DNA of 64,000 nt from Fundicoccus ignavus. GTDB lineage: Bacteria > Bacillota > Bacilli > Lactobacillales > Aerococcaceae. The notes beneath the pieces were generated by a model, which worked only from the letters and a program-made list of their open reading frames with translations, was not told the origin of the DNA and ran no database searches. Numbering within the stretch: the first letter of the stretch is position 1; each line of letters begins with the position of its first letter. The stretch covers positions 353,051-417,050 of the forward strand of contig NZ_WJQT01000001.1 of NCBI RefSeq assembly GCF_009659375.1. Direction: 5' to 3'. Shown one piece after another: positions 1 through 10,618 of the stretch. Both the position numbers and the translations under genes were made by a program.

Positions 1-1026
1 GTCGCCCTTGCAGGTGATGGGATTGGTCCAGAAATTATGACCAGTGCTTTAGAAATATTAGCCGTCGCCAGTAAGGGGAAGTTTGCTTACGAAGTGGTCT
101 CTTTTCCTTTTGGCGGGGCTGCGATTGAGCAAGTTGGTATACCGTTACCGCAAGAGACTCTAATGGCTTGTCAACAAGCAGATGCTATTTTGTTAGGTGC
201 GATCGGTGGGCCTCGGTGGGAAGGGGCTAAAGAAACACCAGAAAGTGGATTATTAGCTTTGAGACAAGCTCTTAAATTGTATGCAAATTTGAGGCCAACA
301 AAAATGCAAACTTTTTTGGAAGAAAAGTCTCCATTAAAAGCAGACAAAGTGCGGGGAACAGATTTTGTGATTGTTCGCGAACTAATAGGTGGTTTATATT
401 TTGGACAACCGAAATATTATGATTCAGATGAGGCCATTGATACGATGAATTATACAAGAAAACAAATTGAACAAATTGTTCGATTGGCTTTTGAATTGGC
501 GCTCACTCGTCGTCAAAAATTGACCTCGGTCGATAAGGCGAACGTCTTAGCAAATAGTAAGTTATGGCGACAGATAGTGCGGGAAGTATCAGAAGAATAC
601 CCGTCTGTTGAAGTGGAATATATATATGTTGATGCAGCAGCAATGAAATTGATAATGGCTGCTCCCACTTTTGATGTCATTGTGACTGAGAATTTGTTCG
701 GAGATATTCTAAGTGATCAAGCTTCTGTGATCACAGGTTCACTGGGGATGCTTGCAAGTGCGAGTCTAAGTATTGATGGACCAGCTTTATACGAACCAAT
801 TCACGGTTCTGCTCCGGACATAGCTGGTTTAAATATTGCCAATCCGGTGTCGATGATCTTATCTGTGTGTATGATGTTAAGGCAGAGTTTTCAGCAAATA
901 GCTTTAGCCGATCAAATTGAGACAGCTACTTATGAGACGATTGCGGCTACTGGTGGAACGAGAGATTTAGGTGGACAATTGATGACAAGTGAATTTAAGC
1001 AAGAGTTAATTAAACGATTGGAGTGA
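1..1026 (+). CDS. leuB: 3-isopropylmalate dehydrogenase, 5' end outside window
   Basis: LeuB oxidatively decarboxylates 3-isopropylmalate with NAD+ to the leucine precursor 2-oxoisocaproate in the cytoplasm. The frame is open from base 1, where the nucleotide-binding start ([10 protein letters not shown]) is read, so only the first few codons are missing. Family signatures are visible: the substrate-binding stretch RPTKMQ, the metal-binding Asp region ([13 protein letters not shown]) and the C-terminal [12 protein letters not shown]. The stop overlaps the region just before leuC, so the two genes are translationally close. The residues around [17 protein letters not shown] match the catalytic Lys loop. 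Confidence 0.95.
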   Translation, partial: VALAGDGIGPEIMTSALEILAVASKGKFAYEVVSFPFGGAAIEQVGIPLPQETLMACQQADAILLGAIGGPRWEGAKETPESGLLALRQALKLYANLRPTKMQTFLEEKSPLKADKVRGTDFVIVRELIGGLYFGQPKYYDSDEAIDTMNYTRKQIEQIVRLAFELALTRRQKLTSVDKANVLANSKLWRQIVREVSEEYPSVEVEYIYVDAAAMKLIMAAPTFDVIVTENLFGDILSDQASVITGSLGMLASASLSIDGPALYEPIHGSAPDIAGLNIANPVSMILSVCMMLRQSFQQIALADQIETATYETIAATGGTRDLGGQLMTSEFKQELIKRLE

Positions 1027-1031
1027 AAAGC

Positions 1032-2420
1032 ATGGGACAGACACTATTTGATAAAGTTTGGCAAGAACATGTTTTAGCTGGTGAGGAAGGAAATGCTCAG
1101 TTATTATACATAGACTTACATATGATTCACGAAGTAACCACACCGCAAGGTTTTGAAAGTTTACGTTCAGAAGGACGCCAGCTGAGGGCTCCTGAAAAAA
1201 CTATCGCAACGATTGATCATAATGTGCCGACTAAGAATATCTTTACGATTAAGGATGCCATTTCAAGAAAACAAATTGAAGCATTACAAAGAAACTGTCG
1301 AGATTTCGGAGTTGAGTTAATGGATCACGGCAGTGAAGGTCAAGGAATCGTTCATATGATTGGACCGGAACAAGGGGCAACTCAACCTGGTAAAACCGTT
1401 GTTTGTGGTGATTCACATACAGCAACCCATGGGGCTTTTGGCGCCATTGCTTTTGGAATTGGCTCTTCAGAAGTTGAACACGTTTTTGCGACGCAGACAA
1501 TTTGGCAAAGAAAACCTAAGATAATGGGGATTAAACTGACTGGTAAACTACAAGCGGGTGTTTATGCAAAAGATATTATGTTGCATCTTATTCATACGTA
1601 TGGCACTGACTTTGCGACAGGTTATGCGATTGAATATTATGGCGAAGCAGTGAGTGACTTGTCAATGGAAGGACGCATGACATTGTGCAATATGGCGATT
1701 GAGTTTGGAGCAAAGTATGGCCTAGTAGCTCCAGACCAGAAAACCTTTGACTATCTTGAAGGCAAGCCAAGAGCTCCCAAAGATTTTAAACGGGCAGTGG
1801 CTTATTGGAAGACACTATATACAGACCCAGATGCTGACTTTGACTATGTATTAGAAGTATCTATCGATGATTTAGCACCTTATGTCACTTGGGGGACGAC
1901 TCCTGCGATGGGGTTACCTTTTGGAGAGAAATTCCCGCAAGTAAGTGATCATAATGATCAACGTGCTTATGAATACATGGATTTGAGACCTCAAATGGAT
2001 GCGACGGACATCCCTATCTCTTATATATTTTTAGGTTCGTGTACAAATTCTCGTCTGGAAGACTTGATTGAAGGGGCTAAATATATAAAAGGGCGCAAGG
2101 TTGCTCCTCATATTTCAGCTTGGGTAGTTCCAGGTAGTCGGCCGGTGAAACGTGCAGCCGAAGCAATGGGAATTGCTCAACAATATATAGACGCTGGATT
2201 TGAGTGGCGGGAACCAGGTTGTTCAGCTTGTATATCGATGAATGCGGATCGTGTACCGCCGGGAACGCACTGTGCCTCGACAACAAACCGAAATTTCGAA
2301 GGGCGACAAGGAAAAGGCTCACGCACTCACTTATGCAGTCCCGCGATGGCCGTCCTAGCAGCAGTTAAGGGACACTTCTACGACACAAGACTCGATGACG
2401 AGGAGGTACCAGTCTTATGA
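1032..2420 (+). CDS. leuC: 3-isopropylmalate dehydratase large subunit
   Basis: LeuC carries the 4Fe-4S cluster of isopropylmalate isomerase and works with LeuD to convert 2- to 3-isopropylmalate. The three cluster cysteines are seen in SCTNSR (about residue 336) and GCSAC (about residues 396-399). The length of about 462 residues is normal. An in-frame GTG exists at 1023, but the ATG at 1032 is preferred: it has GGAGTG six bases upstream and gives the usual MGQTLFDK start. The gene begins six bases after the leuB stop and its own stop overlaps the leuD start by four bases (ATGA), the sign of a coupled operon. Confidence 0.95.
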   Translation: MGQTLFDKVWQEHVLAGEEGNAQLLYIDLHMIHEVTTPQGFESLRSEGRQLRAPEKTIATIDHNVPTKNIFTIKDAISRKQIEALQRNCRDFGVELMDHGSEGQGIVHMIGPEQGATQPGKTVVCGDSHTATHGAFGAIAFGIGSSEVEHVFATQTIWQRKPKIMGIKLTGKLQAGVYAKDIMLHLIHTYGTDFATGYAIEYYGEAVSDLSMEGRMTLCNMAIEFGAKYGLVAPDQKTFDYLEGKPRAPKDFKRAVAYWKTLYTDPDADFDYVLEVSIDDLAPYVTWGTTPAMGLPFGEKFPQVSDHNDQRAYEYMDLRPQMDATDIPISYIFLGSCTNSRLEDLIEGAKYIKGRKVAPHISAWVVPGSRPVKRAAEAMGIAQQYIDAGFEWREPGCSACISMNADRVPPGTHCASTTNRNFEGRQGKGSRTHLCSPAMAVLAAVKGHFYDTRLDDEEVPVL

Positions 2421-3031
2421 GACCTTTTATAGTTCATAAGGGAACAACCGTGGCTTTAATGGAGGACAATATTAATACCGATCAAATCTTACCAAGTGCC
2501 TTTTTAAATCGGATTGAAAAAACGGGGTTCGGTGAATTTTTATTTGATAACTGGCGCTATCTACCAGGATCAGACTATCCAAGAAAAGTTAAAGCAGAAT
2601 TTCCATTGAATCATCCCGATCGCCAAGGTGCGAGTATTTTAATAACTGGTGATAATTTTGCAGGAGGATCGTCTCGAGAACATGCAGTATGGGCTTTAGA
2701 TGATTTTGGTTTTAGAGTAGTGATTGCCGGAAGTTTTAGCGATATCTTTTATATGAACAGCCTGAAAAATGGGATGTTAGCCATTAGTTTATCAGCAGAA
2801 GAACGTCAAGCACTAGCAAGATTAAAGGGCGACGAACAGATTAAGATCGATTTAGAAACACGAGAAATAGTGACACCGTATGCTAAGTATAAATTTTCAA
2901 TTGAAGAAGAATGGCGCCGTAAATTATTAGGTGGAATTGACGATATTACTGAAACAATGGCCTATGAAGAACAAATTAAAGCGTATGAAAGTAAGTGGGA
3001 CGAGTTTTATGCTTATGACGCTATCACATAG
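2417..3031 (+). CDS. leuD: 3-isopropylmalate dehydratase small subunit
   Basis: LeuD is the swivelling subunit of isopropylmalate isomerase. Its typical motifs are present: [10 protein letters not shown] near the N-terminus and the [17 protein letters not shown] loop near residues 76-92. The protein has 204 residues, the normal length. It starts within the leuC stop codon (ATGA overlap), which supports coupled translation and a 1:1 subunit ratio. It is the last gene of the leucine cluster in this window. An IS30 relic begins about 110 bases downstream. Confidence 0.95.
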   Translation: MRPFIVHKGTTVALMEDNINTDQILPSAFLNRIEKTGFGEFLFDNWRYLPGSDYPRKVKAEFPLNHPDRQGASILITGDNFAGGSSREHAVWALDDFGFRVVIAGSFSDIFYMNSLKNGMLAISLSAEERQALARLKGDEQIKIDLETREIVTPYAKYKFSIEEEWRRKLLGGIDDITETMAYEEQIKAYESKWDEFYAYDAIT

Positions 3032-3139
3032 TTAATTGATCTAAATTGGACTGAACTTTTGCCGTCCTTATAGCAATAGTTTTGGAATTTTTATACAAGA
3101 TGTTGAAAGATAGATGTATATTAAAAAGCTTTTTAATTC

Positions 3140-4245
3140 CTTGAATTGTCAAATTAAACGCAACGCCTTGTTAAAGAAGAGCTCATAGGGTGTTTTCCAA
3201 CCTAAGCACTTACGCGGACGTTTATTTAGTTTTTCGATACAAGTATTAATGTATTCTGTTGAACACTCTGTTAAATCTTCTGTTTTTGGAAAGTACTCTC
3301 TGAGTAGTCCATTTGTATTTTCATTTGTGCCTCTTTGCCAAGGAGAATGAGGATCTGCGAAATAAAAAGGAATCCCATTTAAATGTTTTGTGACTTCTCG
3401 ATGCTTCGAAAATTCTTTTCCACGGTCGGGTGTAATTGATTTTCTTTTACGCTTTGGCAGTCCAGCTAATAAATTTATCATAGAATCAGACACGTGAATC
3501 GAAATTTTCTTCTCAACTTTCTGTGCGAGTAAAAATCGTATTTTTCGGTCAGTAAGCGTGACTAGACAGGCTTTTCCAGTTTTCCCTAGGACGGTATCTG
3601 CTTCCCAATGGCCAACTGTTGATCGATTATTCGCTGTCTCGGGTCTTTCATGAATCGTATGCGTAATGGAAATTTTCCACGCTTCTCAGTATGCTTTTTT
3701 GTATGGCGTGTTCTTCCCTTGTGTCGTAACTTTCGAACGGCACCACGATTCCCATGACTTAAATTAGCTTCATTAAACTTACCCCGATAAATAGCACGAT
3801 AAATCGTATTAAAGCTAAGGGTAAAGACAGATTCCTCTAGCTGGATACGATGGGCAATTTGTTCAGGCGACCATTGTTCAGTTAAAAAGAGCTTTTTAAC
3901 GAGTGTTTTTAATTCAGAATTGTCTAATAGGTACTTTCGACCACACTTAGCTTTATTCTTTGTATATTTTTCTTGAGCAGCTGAAGGAGAATACGTTGAC
4001 AAATCCTTATTTCTAGAAAGTTCTCGACTAATCGTAGAAGGGCTCCTTTTTAATTTTAGTGCAATGGATCTCATAGAGTACCCTTGATGGTAAAGAAGAA
4101 ATATCTGTTCTCGTTCATTTATGGTAAGATGTTTGTAGAGGCTCATCATTATCAACCCTTTCAATAGTTGTCGTCGTAAACACTATTTTACTAGGTTTGA
4201 TGTGAAGAGTCTCTTTTGGTGTTGCACTTAAATTGTAAATTCAAG
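3140..4245. mobile_element. IS30-family insertion sequence, defective copy
   Basis: The element is bounded by imperfect inverted repeats: bases 3140-3164 match the reverse complement of 4221-4245 at about 20 of 25 positions. It encloses a single transposase frame on the minus strand, the usual layout for IS30, and is about 1.1 kb. No clear short target duplication was seen. The copy sits between leuD and the riboflavin operon promoter and cannot move by itself because its transposase is frameshifted. Confidence 0.85.
3149..4149 (-). pseudogene. IS30 transposase with a one-base frameshift
   Basis: The 5' part (3586-4149) gives the IS30 N-terminus with its helix-turn-helix (LTINEREQIFLLYHQGYSMR, then STISRELSRN). 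The frame is then lost, but the neighbouring frame continues exactly as expected (THTIHERPE, then HWEADTVLGKTGKA) and ends with the catalytic core (ITPDRGKEF, FADPHSPWQRGTNENTNG) and KRPRKCLGWKTP. The break maps to a TTTT run near 3673-3676, where one missing base would restore a full protein of about 330 residues. It is less similar to the second IS30 copy at 26375-27313, so they are distinct family members. Confidence 0.85.
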
Positions 4246-4324
4246 ATTAACTTACAATGGTTTATAAAGTATGTAACCAAAACTTTAGCAAAATAGGTAC
4301 TCACTTATGACAAACTAGATGTAG

Positions 4325-4353
4325 TTGACAATGTTAAGGAGAGGAAGTATACT
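4325..4353 (+). promoter_or_regulatory. sigma-A promoter of the riboflavin operon
   Basis: A consensus -35 box TTGACA (4325-4330), a 17-base spacer and a -10 box TATACT (4348-4353) lie about 20 bases upstream of the FMN aptamer. Transcription should start near 4360, so the leader RNA begins just before the aptamer. Confidence 0.85.
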
Positions 4354-4373
4354 GGAAATTATAAAATTAAATA

Positions 4374-4480
4374 GTCTTCAGGGCAGGGTGAAATTCCCGA
4401 CCGGTGGTAAAGCCCACGAGCCGCAAGGCAGATTCGATTAAATTCCGAAGCCGACAGTAAAGTCTGGATAAAGCGAAGAC
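4374..4480 (+). promoter_or_regulatory. FMN riboswitch (RFN element)
   Basis: The aptamer has the P1 stem GTCTTC (4374-4379) / GAAGAC (4475-4480) and the hallmark RFN segments AGGGCAGGGTGAAATTCCC, CGACCGGTGGTAAAGCCC and GCCGACAGTAAAGTCTGGA. It binds FMN and is expected to turn off the downstream rib genes by favouring the terminator at 4714-4746. Confidence 0.97.
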
Positions 4481-4588
4481 AACATAGAAAGAATATGAAA
4501 GACACACAGGTAGTGGTCGTTTTTTTGGCTACCGTTAGAATCTTTCGTATGACTTTTACTATGCATTGTATTATATACAAATGAACAC

Positions 4589-4622
4589 GTAAGCCCTGGA
4601 ATTATATTATTCCAGGGCTTAC
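4589..4622 (+). terminator. leader hairpin in riboflavin riboswitch platform
   Basis: The inverted repeat GTAAGCCCTGGAA / TTCCAGGGCTTAC forms a strong 13-bp hairpin after the aptamer. It is followed by few T residues, so it may be an attenuation or spacer hairpin and not a true terminator. Its arms share AGCCCTG/CAGGGCT with the next hairpin, so the two could swap partners. Confidence 0.6.
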
Positions 4623-4713
4623 TTTGTACTATAAGTTTTTTTGACGAGCAGATTTTTAGCTCGAAGCCAAACTTTTTAGTCAATTCTTTTGATATTGTTT
4701 ACTTTGAACTTTT

Positions 4714-4746
4714 AAAAGCCCTGATGATTTTTATCAGGGCTTTTTA
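4714..4746 (+). terminator. intrinsic terminator before ribD
   Basis: AAAAGCCCTGAT / ATCAGGGCTTTTT forms a hairpin followed by a T run, ending about 10 bases before the ribD ribosome binding site. This is the likely off-state terminator of the FMN riboswitch. Confidence 0.85.
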
Positions 4747-4770
4747 TTTTTGAAAAAGGAGTTGGTGGAG

Positions 4771-5880
4771 ATGAGCCAAGATAGAGATGAGTATTATATG
4801 AGCTTGGCATTGAGGTTAGCAGAAAAAGGAAAAGGATCTGTTACCCCTAACCCAATGGTAGGAGCCATTATTGTGAAAAATGATCGCGTTATCGGAGAAG
4901 GATACCATGAGCAATATGGACAACCTCATGCAGAAGTGAATGCTTTCAATTCTGCCTCTGAGGATGTAGAGAATGCAACTATCTACGTCACGTTAGAGCC
5001 TTGTTCTCATTTTGGAAAAACACCTCCATGCGCCGATCTTATTATCCAGAAAAAAATTAAGCGAGTTGTCATTGGCGCACTAGATCCTAATCCTTTAGTA
5101 TCTGGCCGAGGCATTAAAAAGATAAAGACAGCGGGAATAGAAGTGACATACGGTGTGCTTGCTGAAGAGAGTCAACAATTAAACGAGGTATTCATAAAGT
5201 TCATCACTGAAAACACACCATTTGTAGTACTCAAAACTGCTATGAGCCTGGATGGGAAAATTGGTACTTCTATGGGTGAATCCAAATGGATTTCAGGAGA
5301 AAAATCGAGGGAAAATGTCCATAAGGAACGGGGCAATTTAACCGGTATTATGGTAGGGATTAACACGGTACTAAGAGATAATCCCAGACTGACGGTGCGA
5401 GTTAATGACGCCAAAAATCCTGTTCGAATTGTCGTTGACAGCCAACTTCGAATTCCATTGGGTATGAATATATTGCAGCAACAAAAGGAAGCGCCAACCA
5501 TTATTCTCACTACTAAGCAGGCCGAGCAAGAAAAGGTGGATTTACTTACTGAAAAAGGTATAACAATATTGATTGTGGCAGATCGCAAAGGGAAAGTTGA
5601 TTTGCGAGAAGGAATGAGAAAATTGGGTGAAATGAATATCGACAGCATATTGCTCGAGGGAGGATCGGAACTGAATTATTCCTCTTTGGAGGCTGGAATA
5701 GTAGATAAAATACAAGTTTACATTGCGCCAAAAATTATCGGAGGCAATACTTCTCCCACACCGGTGGGAGGAAAAGGAATTGATAGTTTGGGCAAAGCTT
5801 TTCCAATAGAAAAAATGAAAACTAGGATGATTGGAGAAGACATTTTCATTGAAGGGTACATTAAAAGAGGGGTGGATTAA
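4771..5880 (+). CDS. ribD: Bifunctional riboflavin deaminase/reductase
   Basis: RibD deaminates 2,5-diamino-6-ribosylamino-pyrimidinone phosphate and reduces the ribosyl side chain. The N-terminal deaminase carries the zinc site: HAE near residue 53, then PCSH...TPPC about 25 residues later. The C-terminal reductase has the NADPH-binding pattern (LKTAMSLDGKIGT, GINTVLRDNPRLTVR, ILLEGGSELN). I chose the ATG at 4771, which follows AAGGAG by nine bases and gives MSQDRDEYYM. A TTG at 4750 is possible but would start before that ribosome binding site. The length of 369 residues fits the family. It is first in the operon, with two bases to ribE. Confidence 0.95.
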   Translation: MSQDRDEYYMSLALRLAEKGKGSVTPNPMVGAIIVKNDRVIGEGYHEQYGQPHAEVNAFNSASEDVENATIYVTLEPCSHFGKTPPCADLIIQKKIKRVVIGALDPNPLVSGRGIKKIKTAGIEVTYGVLAEESQQLNEVFIKFITENTPFVVLKTAMSLDGKIGTSMGESKWISGEKSRENVHKERGNLTGIMVGINTVLRDNPRLTVRVNDAKNPVRIVVDSQLRIPLGMNILQQQKEAPTIILTTKQAEQEKVDLLTEKGITILIVADRKGKVDLREGMRKLGEMNIDSILLEGGSELNYSSLEAGIVDKIQVYIAPKIIGGNTSPTPVGGKGIDSLGKAFPIEKMKTRMIGEDIFIEGYIKRGVD

Positions 5881-5882
5881 GT

Positions 5883-6497
5883 ATGTTTACAGGAATTATA
5901 GAAGAAATTGGGAAAATAAAGGGTATAAAAAAAGGAGAGAATTCTTCTGTATTGACGATTGAGGCAAAAAACGTATTGGATGGAACGATTATTGGGGATA
6001 GTATATCAGTCAACGGGGTTTGTCTCACAGTGACTGATTTATTGTCAACTACATTTCAAGTGGATGTGATGGCTGAAACTTTAAACCGTTCTAACATCGG
6101 TCAATTAATACCTGGTCAAGAACTTAATCTAGAAAGAGCATTGACTATGGAAAAACGATTAGGTGGGCATATCGTTAGTGGCCATATCGATGGTACGGGT
6201 ACTATTCAAAATTACCGAGAAGATGATAATACCGTTTGGGTTACCATAGCGACTAGTCCTGATCTCTTGCGCTATGTTATTGAGAAGGGGTCAATAGCGA
6301 TTGACGGGATTAGTCTAACAGTGGCTGGGGTAGATGAGAGTTCTTTTGAGGTCGCTATTATTCCTCATACCGCTGAAAAAACCATATTATTGAAGAAAGA
6401 AGTGGGGGACACAGTAAACCTAGAGTATGACATGATCGGAAAATATGTCGAAAAATTATTGGGATTTGTTAATCCTTCTAACCCAACAAAGAGTTAA
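5883..6497 (+). CDS. ribE: Riboflavin synthase, alpha subunit
   Basis: This enzyme makes riboflavin by dismutation of two molecules of 6,7-dimethyl-8-ribityllumazine. It starts with the family signature MFTGIIEEIG and shows the two lumazine-binding repeats, each with a VNGVCLTV or IDGISLTV segment and a G-HIVSGHIDGTG turn in the first. The length of 204 residues is typical. GAGGGGTGG lies just upstream as ribosome binding site, within the ribD 3' end. It is the second gene of the operon. Confidence 0.95.
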   Translation: MFTGIIEEIGKIKGIKKGENSSVLTIEAKNVLDGTIIGDSISVNGVCLTVTDLLSTTFQVDVMAETLNRSNIGQLIPGQELNLERALTMEKRLGGHIVSGHIDGTGTIQNYREDDNTVWVTIATSPDLLRYVIEKGSIAIDGISLTVAGVDESSFEVAIIPHTAEKTILLKKEVGDTVNLEYDMIGKYVEKLLGFVNPSNPTKS

Positions 6498-6530
6498 ATA
6501 CATCTAGACAATATGAAAGGAAGAAAAGCG

Positions 6531-7724
6531 ATGTTTAATACAATTGAAGAACTATTGGAAGATTTAAAAGCAGGGAAAAATATCCTCTTGGTAGACGATG
6601 AAGATCGTGAAAATGAAGGAGATTTAATATGTGCAGCCGAATTTGCTACGGCGGAGAACATCAATTTCATGGCTACACATGGTAAAGGGCTTATTTGTAT
6701 GCCAATGACACAAGAATATACTGAGAAATTGGCTTTACCTCAAATGTGTTTGTACAATACAGATCATCATCAGACTGCATTTACTGTTTCAATTGACTAT
6801 AGCGATACTATAACGGGTATCTCCGCTCAGGAGCGTTCCCTAACAGCAATCAAGACTATAGCAGATGATGTTGGGCCGGGCAATTTTCGTCGACCAGGAC
6901 ACATGTTTCCGCTCGAAGCAGTTGAAGGCGGTGTGCTTGTACGAAATGGCCATACCGAAGCTACCGTTGATTTAGTACGCTTAGCTGGTATGAAGCCTGT
7001 CGGGTTGTGTTGCGAAGTGATGAAAGAAGACGGTGCCATGGCGCGACGTGATGACCTGCTTTTGATGGCCAAAGAGCATAATCTTAAAATTGGCACGATC
7101 AAAGATTTGATTGAATATAGAAAAGCAAATGAACCGTTGATAAGTCGCGATGCGAAGGCTAAATTACCTACTGAGTATGGGGAATTTGAAATATCTACCT
7201 ATCAACATGTCTTTACAGGCGAGCACCATGTAGCTTTGGTGATGGGAGATGTTACGGATGGGGAGCCGGTTCTTTGCCGAATTCACTCAGAGTGTTTAAC
7301 CGGAGATGTGTTCCACTCGAAAAAATGTGATTGTGGTCAACAGCTTGATACAGCATTGCAGCTGATTGCAACGGAAGGTCGAGGAGTTCTTCTATACATG
7401 AGACAAGAAGGGCGTGGTATCGGATTAGTTAATAAAATTCGCGCTTATGCTCTTCAAGATCAAGGTCATGATACTATTGAAGCTAACCTAAAGTTAGGTT
7501 TACCAGTCGATATGCGAGAATACTATGAATGCAAACAGATTTTCGATGACCTAGGAGTCAGTCGTCTACATCTGATGACTAATAACCCCTTAAAGATGGA
7601 AAGTCTCGAAAAGTATGGACTGAAAGTGGAGAAACGGATTCCTATTCAAATGGAACCTTTTCCAGAAGATCAAGATTATTTGAAGGTTAAGCAAGTGAAA
7701 TTAGGACATTACCTAGTTTATTAA
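6531..7724 (+). CDS. ribBA: Bifunctional DHBP synthase / GTP cyclohydrolase II
   Basis: The N-terminal half (about residues 1-200) is 3,4-dihydroxy-2-butanone-4-phosphate synthase, with the acidic metal motif [10 protein letters not shown] at residues 22-31. The C-terminal half is GTP cyclohydrolase II, with the zinc cysteines [11 protein letters not shown] and KKCDCGQQ near residues 249-265 and RQEGRGIGL. It feeds both branches of riboflavin synthesis. The ATG at 6531 (MFNTIEELL) is preferred over 6513, because AAAGGAAG lies seven bases upstream of it and overlaps the other start. The total of 397 residues is normal for RibBA. Confidence 0.95.
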   Translation: MFNTIEELLEDLKAGKNILLVDDEDRENEGDLICAAEFATAENINFMATHGKGLICMPMTQEYTEKLALPQMCLYNTDHHQTAFTVSIDYSDTITGISAQERSLTAIKTIADDVGPGNFRRPGHMFPLEAVEGGVLVRNGHTEATVDLVRLAGMKPVGLCCEVMKEDGAMARRDDLLLMAKEHNLKIGTIKDLIEYRKANEPLISRDAKAKLPTEYGEFEISTYQHVFTGEHHVALVMGDVTDGEPVLCRIHSECLTGDVFHSKKCDCGQQLDTALQLIATEGRGVLLYMRQEGRGIGLVNKIRAYALQDQGHDTIEANLKLGLPVDMREYYECKQIFDDLGVSRLHLMTNNPLKMESLEKYGLKVEKRIPIQMEPFPEDQDYLKVKQVKLGHYLVY

Positions 7725-7756
7725 TAAAAATCAACATAAGAAAAGGGGAAATTAGA

Positions 7757-8218
7757 ATGAAAATGTATGAAGGAATCTTAGTTGCAAATGATTTAAAAAT
7801 TGGGATCGTGGTGGCACGTTTTAATGAGTTTATTGGGTCTAGTCTATTAAAAGGGGCAATTGACGGTTTAAAAAGACACGGAATGTCAGAAGATGACATT
7901 GAGGTAGCATGGGTACCAGGAGCTTTCGAAATTTCAGTGGTAGCTCAAAAGATGGCTGCTTCGAAGAAATATGATGCTGTAATTACTTTAGGTGCAGTCA
8001 TTAAAGGATCTACTTCTCACTATGATTATGTATGCTCTGCTGTAACGAGTGGTGTGAATCAGGCAGCGTTAAGTACTGGTGTGCCGGTACTATTTGGGGT
8101 ATTGACTACCAATACAATCGAGCAAGCGATTGAACGTTCTGGGACGAAAGCAGGGAACAATGGGTATGATGTTGCAGTTTCGGCGATTGAAATGGCTAAT
8201 CTTTTAAAAGTGGTGTAA
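7757..8218 (+). CDS. ribH: 6,7-dimethyl-8-ribityllumazine synthase
   Basis: RibH condenses the ribitylaminouracil and DHBP to lumazine in an icosahedral or pentameric shell. The 153 residues show the typical core: VVARFNEFI near the start, the [13 protein letters not shown] segment ([10 protein letters not shown]), the phosphate loop [15 protein letters not shown], and PVLFGVLTT. An AAGGGG-like ribosome binding site precedes the ATG. It follows ribBA by 32 bases and completes the pathway set. Confidence 0.95.
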   Translation: MKMYEGILVANDLKIGIVVARFNEFIGSSLLKGAIDGLKRHGMSEDDIEVAWVPGAFEISVVAQKMAASKKYDAVITLGAVIKGSTSHYDYVCSAVTSGVNQAALSTGVPVLFGVLTTNTIEQAIERSGTKAGNNGYDVAVSAIEMANLLKVV

Positions 8219-8227
8219 GAATATCGT

Positions 8228-8893
8228 ATGGATAAAAGAGAATTAACCGAAATCCGGACCATTATCTTCGATTATGATGGAACTCTACATGATAGCACTG
8301 AAAACTATATTTTAGCATTTAAGAAGGCATACAATTATTTGATCAGCCATGGAAAGGCTGAGCCCCGTAAATGGGAAAAGTCTGAAATAACTCAATGGTT
8401 GGGATATAGCAGTAAAGATATGTGGGCTAACTTCATGCCAGATTTAGAAGTGACTTATCAGCAATCGGCTTCAAAAATAATTGGAGAGACATTACTACAA
8501 AAGGTACAGGCCAATGAAGTCATACTCTTCCCAGGTGCGTTAGAGACAATGACGTATTTGAAGAAATCTGGTTATAGGCTAGTGTTTTTGAGTAATTGTC
8601 GTAATGAGTATATGGAGGCTCATCGGCAGGTTTTTCAATTGGATCATCACTTTGAAGGTATGTACTGCACTGAGAGTTATAATTTCATGGCGAAGCATAA
8701 TATTTTTATGCAAATTAAAGATAAATATGAACCGCCATTTTTAATCGTAGGGGATCGAAGCCAGGATTTTGAGATCGGTACCGTTCACCAGTTAAAGACT
8801 ATCGGCTGCAACTACGGATATGGAACAGAACAAGAGTTACAGATGGCAGACATGCGAATCAATGACATACGAGATTTAAAAGATATTCTTTAG
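8228..8893 (+). CDS. HAD-superfamily hydrolase in the riboflavin operon
   Basis: A 221-residue phosphatase of the phosphoglycolate phosphatase-like HAD group. Motif I DYDGTLHDS begins near residue 15, motif II is LSNCRNEY, and motif IV is VGDRSQDFEIG; the cap is helical and inserted after motif I. It begins nine bases after ribH and is followed by the operon terminator, so it should be cotranscribed under the FMN riboswitch. Riboflavin synthesis needs a phosphatase acting on the ribitylaminouracil phosphate between RibD and RibH. The position suggests this job, but the known Bacillus enzymes (YcsE, YitU, YwtE) belong to a different HAD subgroup, so this is inference. Confidence 0.8.
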   Translation: MDKRELTEIRTIIFDYDGTLHDSTENYILAFKKAYNYLISHGKAEPRKWEKSEITQWLGYSSKDMWANFMPDLEVTYQQSASKIIGETLLQKVQANEVILFPGALETMTYLKKSGYRLVFLSNCRNEYMEAHRQVFQLDHHFEGMYCTESYNFMAKHNIFMQIKDKYEPPFLIVGDRSQDFEIGTVHQLKTIGCNYGYGTEQELQMADMRINDIRDLKDIL

Positions 8894-8928
8894 AATTCAG
8901 ATTCAATTTATTTTAATAAATAAAACAT

Positions 8929-8972
8929 TCAGCCCCTTTGCTCAGTTAATTATAATGAGCAAAGGGGCTGAA
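8929..8972 (+). terminator. Riboflavin operon terminator
   Basis: TTCAGCCCCTTTGCTCA and TGAGCAAAGGGGCTGAA form a perfect 17-bp hairpin with a short T-rich tail. It closes the rib-HAD operon. Confidence 0.85.
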
Positions 8973-9000
8973 TCTTATGCTATTTAATTTCACCAGCTAA

Positions 9001-9666
<666 letters not shown>

Positions 9667-9720
9667 AAACTGAATGATTGAATCTATTGCTTTCATCTGA
9701 TCCTATAAGGAGGAAATGAG

Positions 9721-10560
9721 TTGTCAAAAGTAGAGCTTTTAGAAGAACACCGTAGTTTTGACGGAACACAATATAAGTACCGTCACCATTCTGAACTATT
9801 GGACTGTCCGATGACATTTAGTTTATTTTTACCAAATAAGGAGCAATTTCCGGAGCCGCCTTTACTATGGTGGCTGTCTGGTTTGACATGCAACGATGAT
9901 AATTTCACTCACAAAGCAGGAGCTCAACGAGCTGCAGCCCGTCTAGGGATTGCAATGCTTATGCCAGACACGAGTCCACGTGGGGAAGAAATCGCTGATT
10001 CAGCCGATTATGACCTCGGTCAAGGGGCAGGCTTTTACTTGAATGCGACGCAAGAACCTTGGGCGCCTCACTATAAAATGTATGACTATTTGTTAGAGGA
10101 GTTAACAGCTTTAGTTCGTAATCAATTTGGCTTAGCAGGACCGGAATTTATTTCGGGTCATTCAATGGGTGGACATGGAGCGTTAGTTTTGGGCTTACGT
10201 AATCCAGAACGGTTCAAATCGATTACAGCCTTTGCCCCTATTGTGAATCCATCCGAAGTACCCTGGGGGATAAAAGCGTTCGAACATTATCTTGGTGAAG
10301 ACAAAGCAGCTTGGTCTGAGTGGGATGCGGTGTCATTGTTGAAGCAGTATTCAGGCAAGAAGATTCCTATTCTGATTGATCAAGGTGACAAGGATTCTTT
10401 TTATCCACAAGAACTACAACCAGAGAAACTAGTAGCAGTAGCTAAAGAGAGGGATTATCCTCTTACTTTGCGGATGCAAAGTGGACACGATCACAGCTAC
10501 TATACTATCGCAACCTTTATTGAAGACCATCTTGAGTTTCATCTTGAGCGAACTAAATAA
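9721..10560 (+). CDS. fghA: S-formylglutathione hydrolase
   Basis: This esterase hydrolyses S-formylglutathione to formate and glutathione in formaldehyde detoxification. The alpha/beta hydrolase core shows the nucleophile elbow GHSMGG (Ser near residue 148), the acid segment DQGDKDSFY and the catalytic His in GHDHSYY. Also typical are [11 protein letters not shown] and MPDTSPRG near residues 60-90. The length of 279 residues is normal. The start is TTG at 9721, fixed by a strong AAGGAGG seven bases upstream. Its usual partner FrmA is truncated just upstream, so the pathway here is probably incomplete unless another dehydrogenase exists. Confidence 0.93.
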   Translation: MSKVELLEEHRSFDGTQYKYRHHSELLDCPMTFSLFLPNKEQFPEPPLLWWLSGLTCNDDNFTHKAGAQRAAARLGIAMLMPDTSPRGEEIADSADYDLGQGAGFYLNATQEPWAPHYKMYDYLLEELTALVRNQFGLAGPEFISGHSMGGHGALVLGLRNPERFKSITAFAPIVNPSEVPWGIKAFEHYLGEDKAAWSEWDAVSLLKQYSGKKIPILIDQGDKDSFYPQELQPEKLVAVAKERDYPLTLRMQSGHDHSYYTIATFIEDHLEFHLERTK

Positions 10561-10569
10561 TTAACCATA

Positions 10570-10609
10570 AAACCGAGCCTGGCATTCAATTGATGCTAGG
10601 CTCGGTTTT
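10570..10609. terminator. Terminator between fghA and the thi operon
   Basis: AAAACCGAGCCT...AGGCTCGGTTTT is a near-perfect stem with T runs on both sides. It sits between the 3' ends of fghA (plus) and tenA (minus), so it can serve both convergent operons. Confidence 0.85.
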
Positions 10610-10618
10610 ATATACCGC

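Noticed and set aside
1249..2322. Several 60-83 codon frames antisense to leuC
   Set aside because: Overlap fully with leuC and have no coding evidence of their own.
4496..4585. Short frame in the FMN leader (MKDTQVVVVFLATVR...)
   Set aside because: No good ribosome binding site, and the sequence is better explained by the riboswitch expression platform.
5172..5648. 158-codon frame antisense to ribD
   Set aside because: It is the shadow of a strongly conserved gene, and has no ribosome binding site or family similarity.
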